Notes: generated by a model from the letters alone, not told the origin. DNA of 64,000 nt from JAUYIV01 sp035464675 (GCA_035464675.1 DATHSA010000054.1:1-64000), one strand, 5' to 3'; shown: positions 8,616 to 16,982, counted from the stretch's first letter. Translations and numbers: made by a program.

Positions 8616-9650
8616 ATGCCGATCCCACGCCGTGGACTCGTCCTCGGCGTGCTTCTCGCACTGTTCGGAATGATCGCCGCGCCCCCGGCGTGGTCGGGCT
8701 CCGAGGAGGAGGTCGAGCGCGCCCGAGACGAGGAAGAGGCGGCGGCCCGTCGGCGTGCCGAGGCGCTCGCGGATCTCGATGAGGCGGTACGCGCCTTCGA
8801 GGCGCTGCGAGCCGACCTCGAATCGACGAGAACCCGGCTGGGTCGGATCGATGCGACCCTCGCCGACTACGAGGTGCAGAGGGAGAGAATCCGGTCCGAC
8901 GCGCTCGACCAGGCAGCGGAGGCCTACATCGCCAGCTTCGATCACCAACCCACGACTCCGTCGCCCGACGATGCCCAGGAGGTGCTCGCCACCAGGTACG
9001 TCCTGGAGAGGGTGACCACGTCGAACCAGTCGGCGCTCAACCGGCTCATCGCAGTCCGCGCCGAGATCGAGGCGCTGCAGTCCGACCTGATCGCCGAAGG
9101 CGAGCGCCTGGCGGGCCTGGAGACGGAGATGTCAGCGGTCGTCGAGCGGATGGACGCGCTGCTGGCCGAGGCCCAGGCCGAATACGATGCAGCCCGGCAG
9201 GCTCGCGACACCGCGGAGACCCGATTCGAGGCCGAGCAGGCTCGAGCGAGGATCTTCCTCTGCCCCGTCGACGGCCCTGTGGCCTTCAGCGACACCTGGG
9301 GTGCCCCGCGCTCCGGCGGCCGGCGCCACACCGGCCAGGACCTCATCGCTCGCACCGGCACCCCGCTTGTCGCCGTCAAGGACGGGTGGATCAAGTGGCC
9401 GTCGTACAACTCGATTGCGGGCTACGTGGTTCGCCTGCGGACCTCGGACGGGACGGAGTACTCCTACGCCCACATGAATGCGCCGACGATGTGGTCAGAA
9501 GGCGACTGGGTCCAGCAGGGAACCGTGATCGGTCATGTCGGCGACTCCGGCAACGCCTTCGTCCCTCATCTCCACATCTCGATGTGGCCCAACGGGGGGT
9601 GGACCGGACCGACGAATCCGTACTCACTGCTCGACGCAGCCTGCCGCTGA
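8616..9650 (+). CDS. Secreted coiled-coil M23 peptidase (LytM/EnvC type)
   Basis: A 344-residue secreted protein: signal peptide (about residues 1-27, ending PPAWSG), a long coiled coil with a heptad-like pattern (about 30-210), then a LytM/M23 domain. The zinc ligands are visible in HTGQDLI and in PHLHISMW, the HxH pair being intact, so it should be an active peptidoglycan endopeptidase. The layout matches EnvC/NlpD-type septal hydrolases or their activators. The ATG at 8616 is preferred because the signal peptide begins there; an in-frame start at 8562 would put extra residues in front of it. Confidence 0.88.
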   Translation: MPIPRRGLVLGVLLALFGMIAAPPAWSGSEEEVERARDEEEAAARRRAEALADLDEAVRAFEALRADLESTRTRLGRIDATLADYEVQRERIRSDALDQAAEAYIASFDHQPTTPSPDDAQEVLATRYVLERVTTSNQSALNRLIAVRAEIEALQSDLIAEGERLAGLETEMSAVVERMDALLAEAQAEYDAARQARDTAETRFEAEQARARIFLCPVDGPVAFSDTWGAPRSGGRRHTGQDLIARTGTPLVAVKDGWIKWPSYNSIAGYVVRLRTSDGTEYSYAHMNAPTMWSEGDWVQQGTVIGHVGDSGNAFVPHLHISMWPNGGWTGPTNPYSLLDAACR

Positions 9651-9700
9651 GACTCAGAGCCGTAAGATCTCGGCGAGATACCGACGACCCGGAGGATTCG

Positions 9701-10213
9701 ATGCGCGTCCGTCTGCTGATAGCCACCGTTCTCATCGCTCTCGTCGCCGGAGCCTGTGGCGACGATGATCTGGGAGGCCTCACTCCTTCATCGAACGGGA
9801 ACACGGACACTCCGATCGGCAACGACTCGGGCAATCCCTTCGGGGACGGCGACTTCACGGGATTCACCAACGACGAGTGCCTCCAGATCATCCTGACGTG
9901 GTCACAGGCGGCCTCACTCGGCTTTGGCGGAGCCGGCGACCTCGAGGACGTCGGTGAAGCCCTCGAGGACCTCGCCGGTTCGGTGCCACCGGAGGTGGCT
10001 GCCGGCTTCGCGATCTACGCCCAGGCGATGACGGCGTACGGGCAGGCACTGAGGGACGCCGGCATCGATCTCAACGACCCGGCGACGTACTCGAGTCCCG
10101 AAGCCCAGGCGGCCCTCACCGCTGCCTCCCAGGCGTTCGACTCGGAGGCGCTCGAGCAGGCCTCGGAGAACATCGGCGACTTCCTCGACGCACAGTGCTC
10201 CCAGGGCGGGTGA
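9701..10213 (+). CDS. Putative lipoprotein, unknown function
   Basis: A 170-residue protein with a lipobox (LVAGAC, cysteine near residue 19) followed by an acidic, Asn/Gly-rich linker and a helical domain containing two further cysteines (NDECLQII and DAQCSQGG at the C-terminus) that could form a disulfide. GGAGG lies five bases before the ATG. It follows the M23 peptidase gene by 50 bases on the same strand. I do not recognise the domain. Confidence 0.75.
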   Translation: MRVRLLIATVLIALVAGACGDDDLGGLTPSSNGNTDTPIGNDSGNPFGDGDFTGFTNDECLQIILTWSQAASLGFGGAGDLEDVGEALEDLAGSVPPEVAAGFAIYAQAMTAYGQALRDAGIDLNDPATYSSPEAQAALTAASQAFDSEALEQASENIGDFLDAQCSQGG

Positions 10214-10288
10214 CAGCGGCGCGCAGGACCAGCGCTCGCAAGGTGCCGGCCGGCCGGCGGGATGTCGTCGCGTGATGTGATCGGCAGG

Positions 10289-10310
10289 AGCCGGCTACCC
10301 GTGGCCGGTT
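10289..10310. terminator. Hairpin between convergent genes
   Basis: AGCCGGC at 10289-10295 can pair with GCCGGTT at 10304-10310 (one G-T pair) around an 8-base loop. It lies in the 161-base gap between the stops of the lipoprotein gene and rsfS and could end transcripts from either side. No T-run follows, so the call is weak. Confidence 0.3.
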
Positions 10311-10374
10311 CTGGGGAAATGACCGCTCCCACGACGCGAAGTTCCCCGCTTCCGCCGTCCGGGCATGACGCCAG

Positions 10375-10755
10375 TCAGCCCGACGCCGCCTCGAACGCCA
10401 TGCGGGGCGCGTCGCTCCACAGGCGCTCCAGGTCGTAGTACGCCCTCGTCTCCTCGTCGAAGAGGTGGACGACGATGTCGCCGAAGTCGAGGAGCACCCA
10501 GGAGCCCTCCTCCATCCCCTCCCGGCGCAACGGCGTGCGGTCCAGGCCCGAGAGCCGAGCTTCGATGTCCTCGGCGAGAGTCCTGACGTGCCGGCGCGAC
10601 GTGCCGGTGGCGATCACGAAGACGTCGGTCAGGACGATCACCTTCGAGACGTCGAGGAGAGCGAGGTCGTGACCCTTCTTGTCGTCGATTGCAGACGCGG
10701 CCGCCTCGGCGGCCTCGGCCGTGTCCGGATGCAGCGTTATGGGTTCGACCTCCAC
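10375..10755 (-). CDS. rsfS: Ribosomal silencing factor RsfS
   Basis: RsfS/Iojap family (DUF143). It binds ribosomal protein L14 and keeps the subunits apart when nutrients are short. Conserved stretches include IDDKKGHDLALLDVSK, VIATGTSRRHVRTLAEDIE, GSWVLLDFGDIVVHLF and YYDLERLWSDAP. The only nearby canonical start is GTG at 10755, used here (126 residues). However, GGAGG at this GTG is ideally placed eight bases before an ATA at 10740, which would give the family-like N-terminus (M)TLHPDTAEAAEAAA; ATA may be the real start. It lies downstream of nadD, a usual pairing. Confidence 0.9.
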   Translation of the reverse strand: MEVEPITLHPDTAEAAEAAASAIDDKKGHDLALLDVSKVIVLTDVFVIATGTSRRHVRTLAEDIEARLSGLDRTPLRREGMEEGSWVLLDFGDIVVHLFDEETRAYYDLERLWSDAPRMAFEAASG

Positions 10756-10817
10756 GAACAGGGGTGCCTGGGGATGATAGAGGGGTCGCCTGACCAGGGA
10801 CCAGGGAGCCGCGCGGA

Positions 10818-11387
10818 TCACCCCTCGAGATAGAGGCCGTTCTCCTCGATGTACGCGTACACCGGTTCGCGCACGAAGAAACGAATGCTCCTGCCTGCGG
10901 ACCGCCGCCCGCGCAGCATCGTCCCGCTTATGGCGAGTTGGGGTACATCGAGCCATCTGACGGTGGCTCCGGTCGCCTCGACGGCTGCTCGCTCGACCCC
11001 CGGACGCGGCATGACCGCAACGACGACCCGGTCCATGAAGTCGTCGACGCGGTGCCAGGACCCGAGCCCGGCGGCGGCATCGGCTCCCAGAATCAGGGCA
11101 ACCTCGTCGCCGGCGAATTCCTCGAGCGTGTCCACCGTATAGGTCCACCCATCGCGTTGGACCTCGCGATCGTCGGCTTCGAAGTAGTCGACCCCCTCGA
11201 CGGCCAGACTGGTCATCGTCCATCGGTGACCGGCTGGGCTCACCTCCCGCTCCGCCTTCTGCCAGGGCGCTCCCGCCGGGATGAAGGTGACGACGTCGAG
11301 CCCCAGCTCGCGATAGGCCGCCTCACCCGCCACGAGGTGGGCCCAGTGAGGCGGATCGAAGGTTCCCCCGAGGATTCCGCGGCGCAC
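10818..11387 (-). CDS. nadD: Nicotinate-nucleotide adenylyltransferase
   Basis: A 189-residue enzyme that makes deamido-NAD from nicotinate mononucleotide and ATP. The nucleotidyltransferase motif GGTFDPPHWAH is near the N-terminus and the second signature ISGTMLRGRRSAGRSIRFFV is near the C-terminus. The GTG at 11387 gives the family-typical beginning (M)RRGILGGTFDPPH; no good Shine-Dalgarno is seen in front of it. The gene is followed by rsfS and preceded by a degenerate M23 gene. Confidence 0.92.
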   Translation of the reverse strand: MRRGILGGTFDPPHWAHLVAGEAAYRELGLDVVTFIPAGAPWQKAEREVSPAGHRWTMTSLAVEGVDYFEADDREVQRDGWTYTVDTLEEFAGDEVALILGADAAAGLGSWHRVDDFMDRVVVAVMPRPGVERAAVEATGATVRWLDVPQLAISGTMLRGRRSAGRSIRFFVREPVYAYIEENGLYLEG

Positions 11388-11421
11388 GCCGGGGAGGATA
11401 GGGGTGCGTGAGACCTGGCAC

Positions 11422-11865
11422 TCACCCTGCCGGGGCCAGCCTGACCCCCGGACCCGGTGCGAAGGACCCGCAGGTCGCACCCTCAGGATTCAGGTAGAGA
11501 TTCCCCACCCGCAGCGAGAAGTGGACCGCCGGTGTCCCGTGGTCCAGACCCGAGGTGCCCACGACTTCTCCCCGTGAGACCAGGACTCCCTCCTCGACAA
11601 TGCGACCGCCCAGGTACGAGTACGAAGTGCGCACCGCGCCGCCGTGGTGAATCGTGACGCTGCTCCGGCCACCCACCTCGCCCGAGAAGGTCACGATCCC
11701 GGATGCGGCCGCTCGAACCGGTGTGCCGATGGCCACCGCCAGATCGATACCCCAGTGCCCCCCGTAGGAGCCCTGCGGGGCGTAGGGCGCGACCACTGGC
11801 CCTGAGACTGGAAGGCCGAGCAGGCACGGCCCCGGAAGCAGTGCGACGAGGAGGACGATGGCCAC
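11422..11865 (-). CDS. M23-like protein lacking a catalytic histidine
   Basis: A 147-residue secreted or membrane-anchored protein with an N-terminal hydrophobic segment (about 3-20) and an M23 fold. The zinc pair HWGID and the last ligand in PAVHFSLRVG are present, but the family HxH motif reads A-V-H, so the first, catalytic, histidine is missing. It is probably a binding or regulatory domain rather than an active hydrolase. The start is GTG at 11865; no clear ribosome binding site is visible. Confidence 0.75.
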   Translation of the reverse strand: MAIVLLVALLPGPCLLGLPVSGPVVAPYAPQGSYGGHWGIDLAVAIGTPVRAAASGIVTFSGEVGGRSSVTIHHGGAVRTSYSYLGGRIVEEGVLVSRGEVVGTSGLDHGTPAVHFSLRVGNLYLNPEGATCGSFAPGPGVRLAPAG

Positions 11866-11914
11866 CCAGTGAAAGATATGGGCGACCTGCGACGAGGGGA
11901 AGGGAGTAGCTCGT

Positions 11915-11945
11915 CAGTCGCCAGTCACCAGTCACCAGTCACCAG
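11915..11945. repeat. Heptameric tandem repeat (CAGTCAC)n
   Basis: CAGTCGC followed by three perfect copies of CAGTCAC and a partial CAG. It lies in the gap upstream of the degenerate M23 gene and is one of a family of 7-bp-period tracts found at gene borders in this window. Confidence 0.9.
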
Positions 11946-11974
11946 CAGGATGCGTCAGACCCCGCGGGCGCGTC

Positions 11975-12020
11975 TTGCCAATTGCCAATTGCCAGTCGCG
12001 GGACGAGCGAAGCGAGTCCC
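11975..12020. repeat. Heptamer tract (TTGCCAA)n running into GAGCGAAGCGA hairpin
   Basis: Heptamers TTGCCAA, TTGCCAA and TTGCCAG (11975-11995) are followed by an inverted repeat at about 12000-12020: arms GGGAC and GTCCC enclose the core GAGCGAAGCGA. The response-regulator stop codon begins at its edge, so the hairpin could end that transcript. The same core with different arms recurs at 54938-54958 next to another heptamer tract. Confidence 0.8.
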
Positions 12021-12406
12021 TACGCGATCGCCTCGGTGGGGCCGGCGAGCAGGCCGAGCGCAACACTGCGGAGATCGTCCGGACGGAACGGCTTGGTGAG
12101 GAACGCATCGGCACCGCCGCGGTCGGCGCGCTCCCTGGTCTCCTCCTGGGCATGGGCGGTGAGCACGAGCACCTTCATCGCCCGGGTGCGCGCATCTGAG
12201 CGAATGCCATCGAGCACCTCCCAGCCGTCCATCCTGGGAAGGCCGACGTCGAGGATGAGGAGATCGGGTTGCGTGGTGAGCGCAGCCTCGAGACCTGTTG
12301 GGCCGTCGGAACGGGTCTCGACCTCCACGCCCGCAGGGCGCAGGCACACCGAGATGAGCCGCTGTATGACGGCGGAATCCTCGACGACCAGTACACGCTG
12401 AGCCAC
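12020..12406 (-). CDS. Single-domain response regulator (CheY-like receiver)
   Basis: A 128-residue stand-alone receiver domain. The acidic pocket is VVEDSA, the phospho-acceptor is Asp53 in LLILDVGLPRMDG, Thr83 follows in VLVLTAHAQ and Lys105 lies in AFLTKPFRP. There is no output domain, so it must act by protein contact. Its GTG start is 81 bases downstream of the VWA gene, so it may share a transcript with the VWA-MoxR pair. No histidine kinase gene is in the window. Confidence 0.92.
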   Translation of the reverse strand: MAQRVLVVEDSAVIQRLISVCLRPAGVEVETRSDGPTGLEAALTTQPDLLILDVGLPRMDGWEVLDGIRSDARTRAMKVLVLTAHAQEETRERADRGGADAFLTKPFRPDDLRSVALGLLAGPTEAIA

Positions 12407-12487
12407 TTCACCAGACCTTCGTGTGACCTCGAGACAGGTATCGACTCGGCATCCGTCGCCCTTGAGAGGATCAGGGTCCGGCGCTCC

Positions 12488-13915
12488 CTACACCAGCCTC
12501 CGCACGGGACGCGTCGTTGGAATGGCCACCCGCTCCACGAAGCGCTCCAACTGACGAAGGTTGCGCACCTCGTGGACCTCGTCGCAAGCCTCGGCGTAGA
12601 CACCCATCACCGAGTCGCCGGTGTCCCAGTAGCGGCGTCGCTCGGGATTCAGCCAGTACAGCGACCGCGCCGCGGAGGCGATTCGCACCAGGGCGCCCGG
12701 GTTCGGGTCGTGATAGTTGGAACGAGCATCGCCGGTGACGATGACGACCGTCCGCGGCGTGATGGCGTCGAAGTACTCGTCGGCGAACGTCCCGAACGCG
12801 TTGCCGTAGTCGCTGTGTCCGTCCAGCCACACGACTTCGGCCTCGGTCCCAACGCGCTTCATCGCAACTGCGAAGTCGACCCCGGGGCCGAAGAACCGGG
12901 TCACCTCGTCGATCGTGTCGATGAACGCGAACGTGCGCACCTTGCTCAGCTGGGATGCGATCGCGTGCACCAATTGCATGGTGAACCGGGCGAATGTCGC
13001 CACCGAGCCGCTGATGTCGGTGAGCATCACGATCTCCGGCCTTCCCGGTCGGGGTGAACGGAAGCGAGGGTCGACGGGCACCCCGCCGGTCTGAAGTGAC
13101 GAGCGAACCGTCCGTCGGACGTCGAGCCGTCCGTCGCGGCCCCGGCGCCGGCGTCGCGCCAGCCGGGTGGCGAGCTTGCGCGTGAGAGGATGCACTGCCT
13201 CTTCGATCCGCGACAGGTCCTCACGAGTGGCGGTGCTGAGATCGATGTCCTCGACCAGCGGACGGCGCAAGGTGCGAGCGACCGCCGACCGGCCCCGGTC
13301 GACGACCAGACGGCGGCGGATCTCGGCTCGGACTGCCTCCCGGAACTCCTCGATTCGACGGTCGACCTCGTCGCGCGTCAGTCGGATCTCGATGGCCGAA
13401 GGCTGCTCCGGTTCGAGATCCCCGCGGAGCCGCTCCGACAGGTCTTCGAGATCGAGCCGACGGAGCACACGGTACAGGTAGTAGGCACCCCCGACCGGGC
13501 GGCCCGGCTCCATACCGGCCAGTCGGGAGACGGCGAGCCGGGCGACCGCTTCCATGAGCCCGTGGTCTCCATCGCGCAGTGATGTGAACAATGCAGCGAC
13601 GAGGTCGTCGACATCGCCCTCACCGGCACCGGTGCCCCCGCTGCCGGCCAGTGCCCGCATGTCCTCCTCACGACGGCGTTCTTCATCCGCACCGGTCGGT
13701 GGTGTGAGGGCAAAGAATGCCTCGAAGGCAGCCTCGAACGCATCGACATGGCGGGCGCTCTTGACGAGCGTCGCCCCCAGTGCCGCCTTGAGCGCGGGTC
13801 GGGATCCGATCTCGACATGTTCGAGAGCCCTCGCTGCATCGACCGTCTCGACCATCGAGACCGGGATGCCCGCCTCCCGCAACTCACCGACGAATGCCGC
13901 GAGAAAGCCGGCCAT
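12488..13915 (-). CDS. VWA-domain protein (CoxE-like)
   Basis: A 475-residue protein; the C-terminal half is a von Willebrand A domain with the MIDAS motif DISGS (MLTDISGSVATFARF) and later VIVTGDARSNY. The N-terminal half is helical and charged. It partners with a MoxR-type AAA ATPase whose stop overlaps this start by one base (TGATG). Such MoxR-VWA pairs act as metal-centre or complex-maturation chaperones; CoxD/CoxE in CO dehydrogenase assembly is the best-known case. No client enzyme gene is adjacent here. Confidence 0.88.
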   Translation of the reverse strand: MAGFLAAFVGELREAGIPVSMVETVDAARALEHVEIGSRPALKAALGATLVKSARHVDAFEAAFEAFFALTPPTGADEERRREEDMRALAGSGGTGAGEGDVDDLVAALFTSLRDGDHGLMEAVARLAVSRLAGMEPGRPVGGAYYLYRVLRRLDLEDLSERLRGDLEPEQPSAIEIRLTRDEVDRRIEEFREAVRAEIRRRLVVDRGRSAVARTLRRPLVEDIDLSTATREDLSRIEEAVHPLTRKLATRLARRRRRGRDGRLDVRRTVRSSLQTGGVPVDPRFRSPRPGRPEIVMLTDISGSVATFARFTMQLVHAIASQLSKVRTFAFIDTIDEVTRFFGPGVDFAVAMKRVGTEAEVVWLDGHSDYGNAFGTFADEYFDAITPRTVVIVTGDARSNYHDPNPGALVRIASAARSLYWLNPERRRYWDTGDSVMGVYAEACDEVHEVRNLRQLERFVERVAIPTTRPVRRLV

Positions 13916-14778
13916 CAGCCGGGCGCGGTCCCCTCGGCGAGGCCGGCAGCGACCCGATCGATGTCCGGCTGGTGCTTGAGCAGCACGTGCAGCGTGTCGG
14001 CCACCATGGTCTCGTCGAGGTCGGCCACTCCGAGAGCGAGCAGGGTGCGCGCCCAGTCAAGCGATTCGCTCACCGAGGGCGGTTTGCGCAACGTCTGGGC
14101 CCTGACGCCGGCGACGAAGCGAGCGATTCGGTCCGCGAGCGAGGTGACGAGGCCCGGCACGCGGGTGACGAGGATCTCGATCTCGCGTTCGATCGTCGGA
14201 TATCCGATGTGGAGGAACAAGCAGCGCCGCTTGAGTGCCTCCGACAGCTCCCGGGTGTTGTTCGACGTGAGGTAGACCGCAGGCCGACTCGACGCCGACA
14301 CCGTGCCAAGCTCGGGGATCGAGACCTGAAAGTCGCTCAGCACCTCGAGCATGAGCGCCTCGGTTTCGACCTCGACGCGGTCGACCTCGTCGATGAGGAG
14401 CACCACGGGCTCCGACGACCGAATCGCCTCGAGCAGTGGTCGGGTCAGCAGGTAGTCCTCGCCGAAGATGTCCTCCTCGATCTCCGACCACTCTCGACCC
14501 TGATCGGCCTGGAGGCGAAGAAGCTGCTTGCGGTAATTCCACTCGTAGAGCGCCTTCGCCTCGTCGAGGCCCTCGTAGCACTGCAGCCGGATGAGCCGCC
14601 TGTTCGTGGCCGCCGCGACGGCCTTCGCGAGTTCCGTCTTTCCCACGCCGGCCGGCCCCTCGACGAGCACCGGCTTTTCCAGCCTGTCGGCGAGGAACAC
14701 GACCTGGGCGATGCGGTCGTCGGCCAGATAGCCCTGCCCGGAGAGCGCAGGCTTGACGGAATCGGGATCGGGGAACAT
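13915..14778 (-). CDS. MoxR-family AAA+ ATPase (CoxD-like)
   Basis: A 287-residue AAA+ ATPase with Walker A GPAGVGKT (about residues 40-47), Walker B VVLLIDEVDR, and the sensor stretch VYLTSNNTRELSEALKRRC that typifies MoxR/CoxD ATPases. It should remodel a target complex together with the VWA protein encoded immediately downstream. The ATG at 14778 is the only sensible start. The upstream gap to obg holds two heptamer tracts. Confidence 0.9.
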   Translation of the reverse strand: MFPDPDSVKPALSGQGYLADDRIAQVVFLADRLEKPVLVEGPAGVGKTELAKAVAAATNRRLIRLQCYEGLDEAKALYEWNYRKQLLRLQADQGREWSEIEEDIFGEDYLLTRPLLEAIRSSEPVVLLIDEVDRVEVETEALMLEVLSDFQVSIPELGTVSASSRPAVYLTSNNTRELSEALKRRCLFLHIGYPTIEREIEILVTRVPGLVTSLADRIARFVAGVRAQTLRKPPSVSESLDWARTLLALGVADLDETMVADTLHVLLKHQPDIDRVAAGLAEGTAPG

Positions 14779-14799
14779 CGTGAGGATTGTACGGTCGAC

Positions 14800-14841
14800 C
14801 CGTTACCCGTTACCCGTTTCCCGTTGCCCGATACCCGTGTC
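14800..14841. repeat. Heptameric tandem repeat (CCGTTAC)n
   Basis: Six consecutive 7-mers: CCGTTAC twice, then CCGTTTC, CCGTTGC, CCGATAC and CCGTGTC. The period is strictly seven while the word drifts. The tract lies in the gap between obg and the MoxR gene. Confidence 0.9.
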
Positions 14842-14866
14842 AGCGACACCCGGGCAGCCGATTGGT

Positions 14867-14894
14867 GACGGGCGACCGGCGACGGGCGACGGGC
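14867..14894. repeat. Heptameric tandem repeat (GACGGGC)n
   Basis: GACGGGC, GACCGGC, GACGGGC, GACGGGC in direct succession, ending ten bases before the obg stop codon. A second word in the same gap as the CCGTTAC tract. Confidence 0.9.
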
Positions 14895-14903
14895 GACGAC
14901 CGG

Positions 14904-16169
14904 TCACGGCTCCCGGTCCGACTCCTCCGAGAACTCAAAGACAACGTCTCCGATCCTCACCTCGTCCCCGGGCTTGGCGCCCGCCTCGCGCAAGGCGTCG
15001 TCCACGCCTGCCTTCGCCAGACGCCGGGCTGCGAATCCGGCGGCCTCCGGCTTGGTGAGGTCGTCCAGTGCCACCGCCCGTTCGGCACGAAGGCCCTCGA
15101 CCACCCAGCGCTCCCCGTCATGGTGGATCTCGAAGGCAGCCTGAGCCGGCCGGTGGAGCACATACCCCTCGCCGTCGGGCGTGTGCCTCGCAACCCGGTC
15201 CACCGCGTCGGCCACAGCGTGGAGCAGCACGGTGAGACCCTGGCCGGTGAGCGAGCTGATCAGATGGGCTTCGACCCCGATCCTGGCGAGCGCCTCCACC
15301 GCGTCCGTGGCCTCGGGAACGTCGGCCTTCGACACCACGACGATCTCCTCGCGGGCGGCGAGGGCGGGATCATGGCGGGCAAGCTCCCGGCGCAGGATGC
15401 CCAACTGCTCGATACATCCGATCTCCTGGAGCGACGACGGGTCGAGCATGACGACGAGGGCGCGGGCGCGCTCGGCGTGCCGAAGAAACCGATGTCCGAG
15501 TCCCTTGCCCTCGGCTGCTCCCTCGATCAGACCAGGGATGTCGGCGAGCACGAAGCGGCGATCGTCGAGATCGACGACGCCGAGGTTCGGTTCGAGCGTC
15601 GTGAACGGGTAGTCGGCGATCTTGGGACGGGCAGCCGACACCCGGGCGATCAGGGTGCTCTTCCCTGCGTTGGGAAACCCGATGAGGGCAGCGTCGGCCG
15701 CAAGCTTCAACTCGAACACGAAGTCGGCGTCGCGCCCGTATTCCCCTTGCTCGGCGAAATTGGGGACGACGTGCCTCGGTCCGGCCAGGGCAGCGTTGCC
15801 CTTCCCTCCCCGTCCGCCCGTCAGGAGCACGACCCGCTGGCCCGGTTGGGCGAGATCGGCCAACAGAGTGCCCGTGTCATCCCTGATCACCGTGCCCGGG
15901 GGGACCGCGAGGATCAGGTCCGAGCCCCGGCGGCCGTGTTGAAGGTCGCCCCGGCCGGGGCTGCCGGCCTCGGCGCGCCGATGGGGTCGCCGCTGAAAGT
16001 CGAGGAGAGTCGAGACCTGGTCACTGGCTTCGGCGATCACGTCGCCGCCGGCTCCCCCCGACCCTCCGAGAGGCTTGCCCCGGGGACGGCCTTTGAGTCG
16101 CTCGAAGGCGACGATCCCGGCGCCGCCGTCACCGGCACGCAGGTGGACGGTGACCTCGTCGACGAACAC
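14904..16169 (-). CDS. obg: Obg/CgtA GTPase
   Basis: A 421-residue ribosome-associated GTPase of full length for actinobacteria. The glycine-rich Obg fold fills about residues 1-155, the G domain carries GFPNAGKSTLIARV (G1), LADIPGLIEGAAEGKGLG (G3) and VVSKADV (G4), and a C-terminal OCT domain ends with GDEVRIGDVVFEF. It helps assemble the 50S subunit and links growth to guanine-nucleotide levels. It lies directly downstream of rpmA and rplU, the usual order. The start is GTG at 16169. Confidence 0.96.
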   Translation of the reverse strand: MFVDEVTVHLRAGDGGAGIVAFERLKGRPRGKPLGGSGGAGGDVIAEASDQVSTLLDFQRRPHRRAEAGSPGRGDLQHGRRGSDLILAVPPGTVIRDDTGTLLADLAQPGQRVVLLTGGRGGKGNAALAGPRHVVPNFAEQGEYGRDADFVFELKLAADAALIGFPNAGKSTLIARVSAARPKIADYPFTTLEPNLGVVDLDDRRFVLADIPGLIEGAAEGKGLGHRFLRHAERARALVVMLDPSSLQEIGCIEQLGILRRELARHDPALAAREEIVVVSKADVPEATDAVEALARIGVEAHLISSLTGQGLTVLLHAVADAVDRVARHTPDGEGYVLHRPAQAAFEIHHDGERWVVEGLRAERAVALDDLTKPEAAGFAARRLAKAGVDDALREAGAKPGDEVRIGDVVFEFSEESDREP

Positions 16170-16189
16170 GGCTCCTGCCGAGCCGCTGC

Positions 16190-16444
16190 CTATTCGGCGG
16201 CGACGACGTTGACTTCGCGACGACCCCGCCGGGTCCCATAGGTCACGATGCCGTCCGCGGTGGCAAACAGGGTGTCGTCGCTGCCACGGCCGACATTGCG
16301 GCCGGGATGGATGCGGGTACCGCGCTGTCGGACGATGATCGAACCGGCCGTCACCGTCTCGCCGTCGAACACCTTCGAACCGAGGCGCTTTGCGTGTGAG
16401 TCGCGGCCGTTCTTGGTGGAACCGCCGCCCTTGGTCTTGGACAT
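16190..16444 (-). CDS. rpmA: 50S ribosomal protein L27
   Basis: An 84-residue L27 with the typical N-terminus MSKTKGGGSTKNGRDSHAKR, which reaches toward the peptidyl transferase centre, followed by SIIVRQRGTRIHPG. There is no cleavable N-terminal extension of the Firmicutes type. A ribosome binding site AAGGAG precedes the ATG. It follows rplU by one base and precedes obg. Confidence 0.97.
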   Translation of the reverse strand: MSKTKGGGSTKNGRDSHAKRLGSKVFDGETVTAGSIIVRQRGTRIHPGRNVGRGSDDTLFATADGIVTYGTRRGRREVNVVAAE

Positions 16445-16445
16445 C

Positions 16446-16937
16446 TCAGGACTCCTTGTCGGACGACTTTGCTGCGGTCTTCTTGGCCGTGGTCTTCTTG
16501 GCCGCAGGCTTCTTGGCCGTGGTCTTCTTGGCCGCAGGCTTCTTGGCCGTGGTCTTCTTGGCCGCAGGCTTCTTCTCGGCGGGCTTCTCCTCCTCCGACG
16601 AGTCGGTGTCCGCCTTCGCCGCCTTCTTCTTCGGCGCCTCGATCTTCACGACCTCAAGCGTCGTGTACTTCTGGCGGTGGCCGCCGCGGCGACGGTACCC
16701 CGTCTTTGCCTTGTACTTGAAGATATCGACCTTGTCTCCGGCAGACTCGCCGACGACCTTGGCGGTCACCTTGGCGGATTTGAGCTCGTCGCGGTTCGAG
16801 TACACCTTGCCCTTGGCATCGACGACGAGGAGCGGCGTGAAGGTGATCTCGCCGTCCTCGCGCACGCGCTCTACATCGATGACATCGCCTTCGCGTACCT
16901 TCGTCTGCTTGCCGCCCGAGCGGATGATGGCGTACAT
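16446..16937 (-). CDS. rplU: 50S ribosomal protein L21 with histone-like Lys/Ala tail
   Basis: The first 100 or so residues (MYAIIRSGGKQTKVREGDVI to HRQKYTTLEVVKIE) are a normal L21. The remaining roughly 60 residues form a low-complexity extension rich in Lys, Ala and Thr (AAKKTTAKKP units), which resembles histone H1 or mycobacterial HupB tails and is not part of standard L21. It is encoded by three perfect 30-bp direct repeats. The ATG at 16937 is used because family similarity begins there; in-frame codons upstream would cover a heptamer tract. Confidence 0.95.
   Translation of the reverse strand: MYAIIRSGGKQTKVREGDVIDVERVREDGEITFTPLLVVDAKGKVYSNRDELKSAKVTAKVVGESAGDKVDIFKYKAKTGYRRRGGHRQKYTTLEVVKIEAPKKKAAKADTDSSEEEKPAEKKPAAKKTTAKKPAAKKTTAKKPAAKKTTAKKTAAKSSDKES
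16481..16570 (-). repeat. Three perfect 30-bp tandem repeats inside rplU
   Basis: The units 16481-16510, 16511-16540 and 16541-16570 are identical, beginning TCTTGGCCGTGGTC on the plus strand. Each encodes ten residues of the AAKKTTAKKP tail of L21. A repeat count change would lengthen or shorten the protein without a frameshift. Confidence 0.97.
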
Positions 16938-16982
16938 GGTCAGAGGTCCTTGAAGAGAGGGAACGATGGGATCATAGCGGGA

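Noticed and set aside
11915..14894. CRISPR array
   Set aside because: The repeats are 7 bp with no unique spacers and no cas genes lie in the window.
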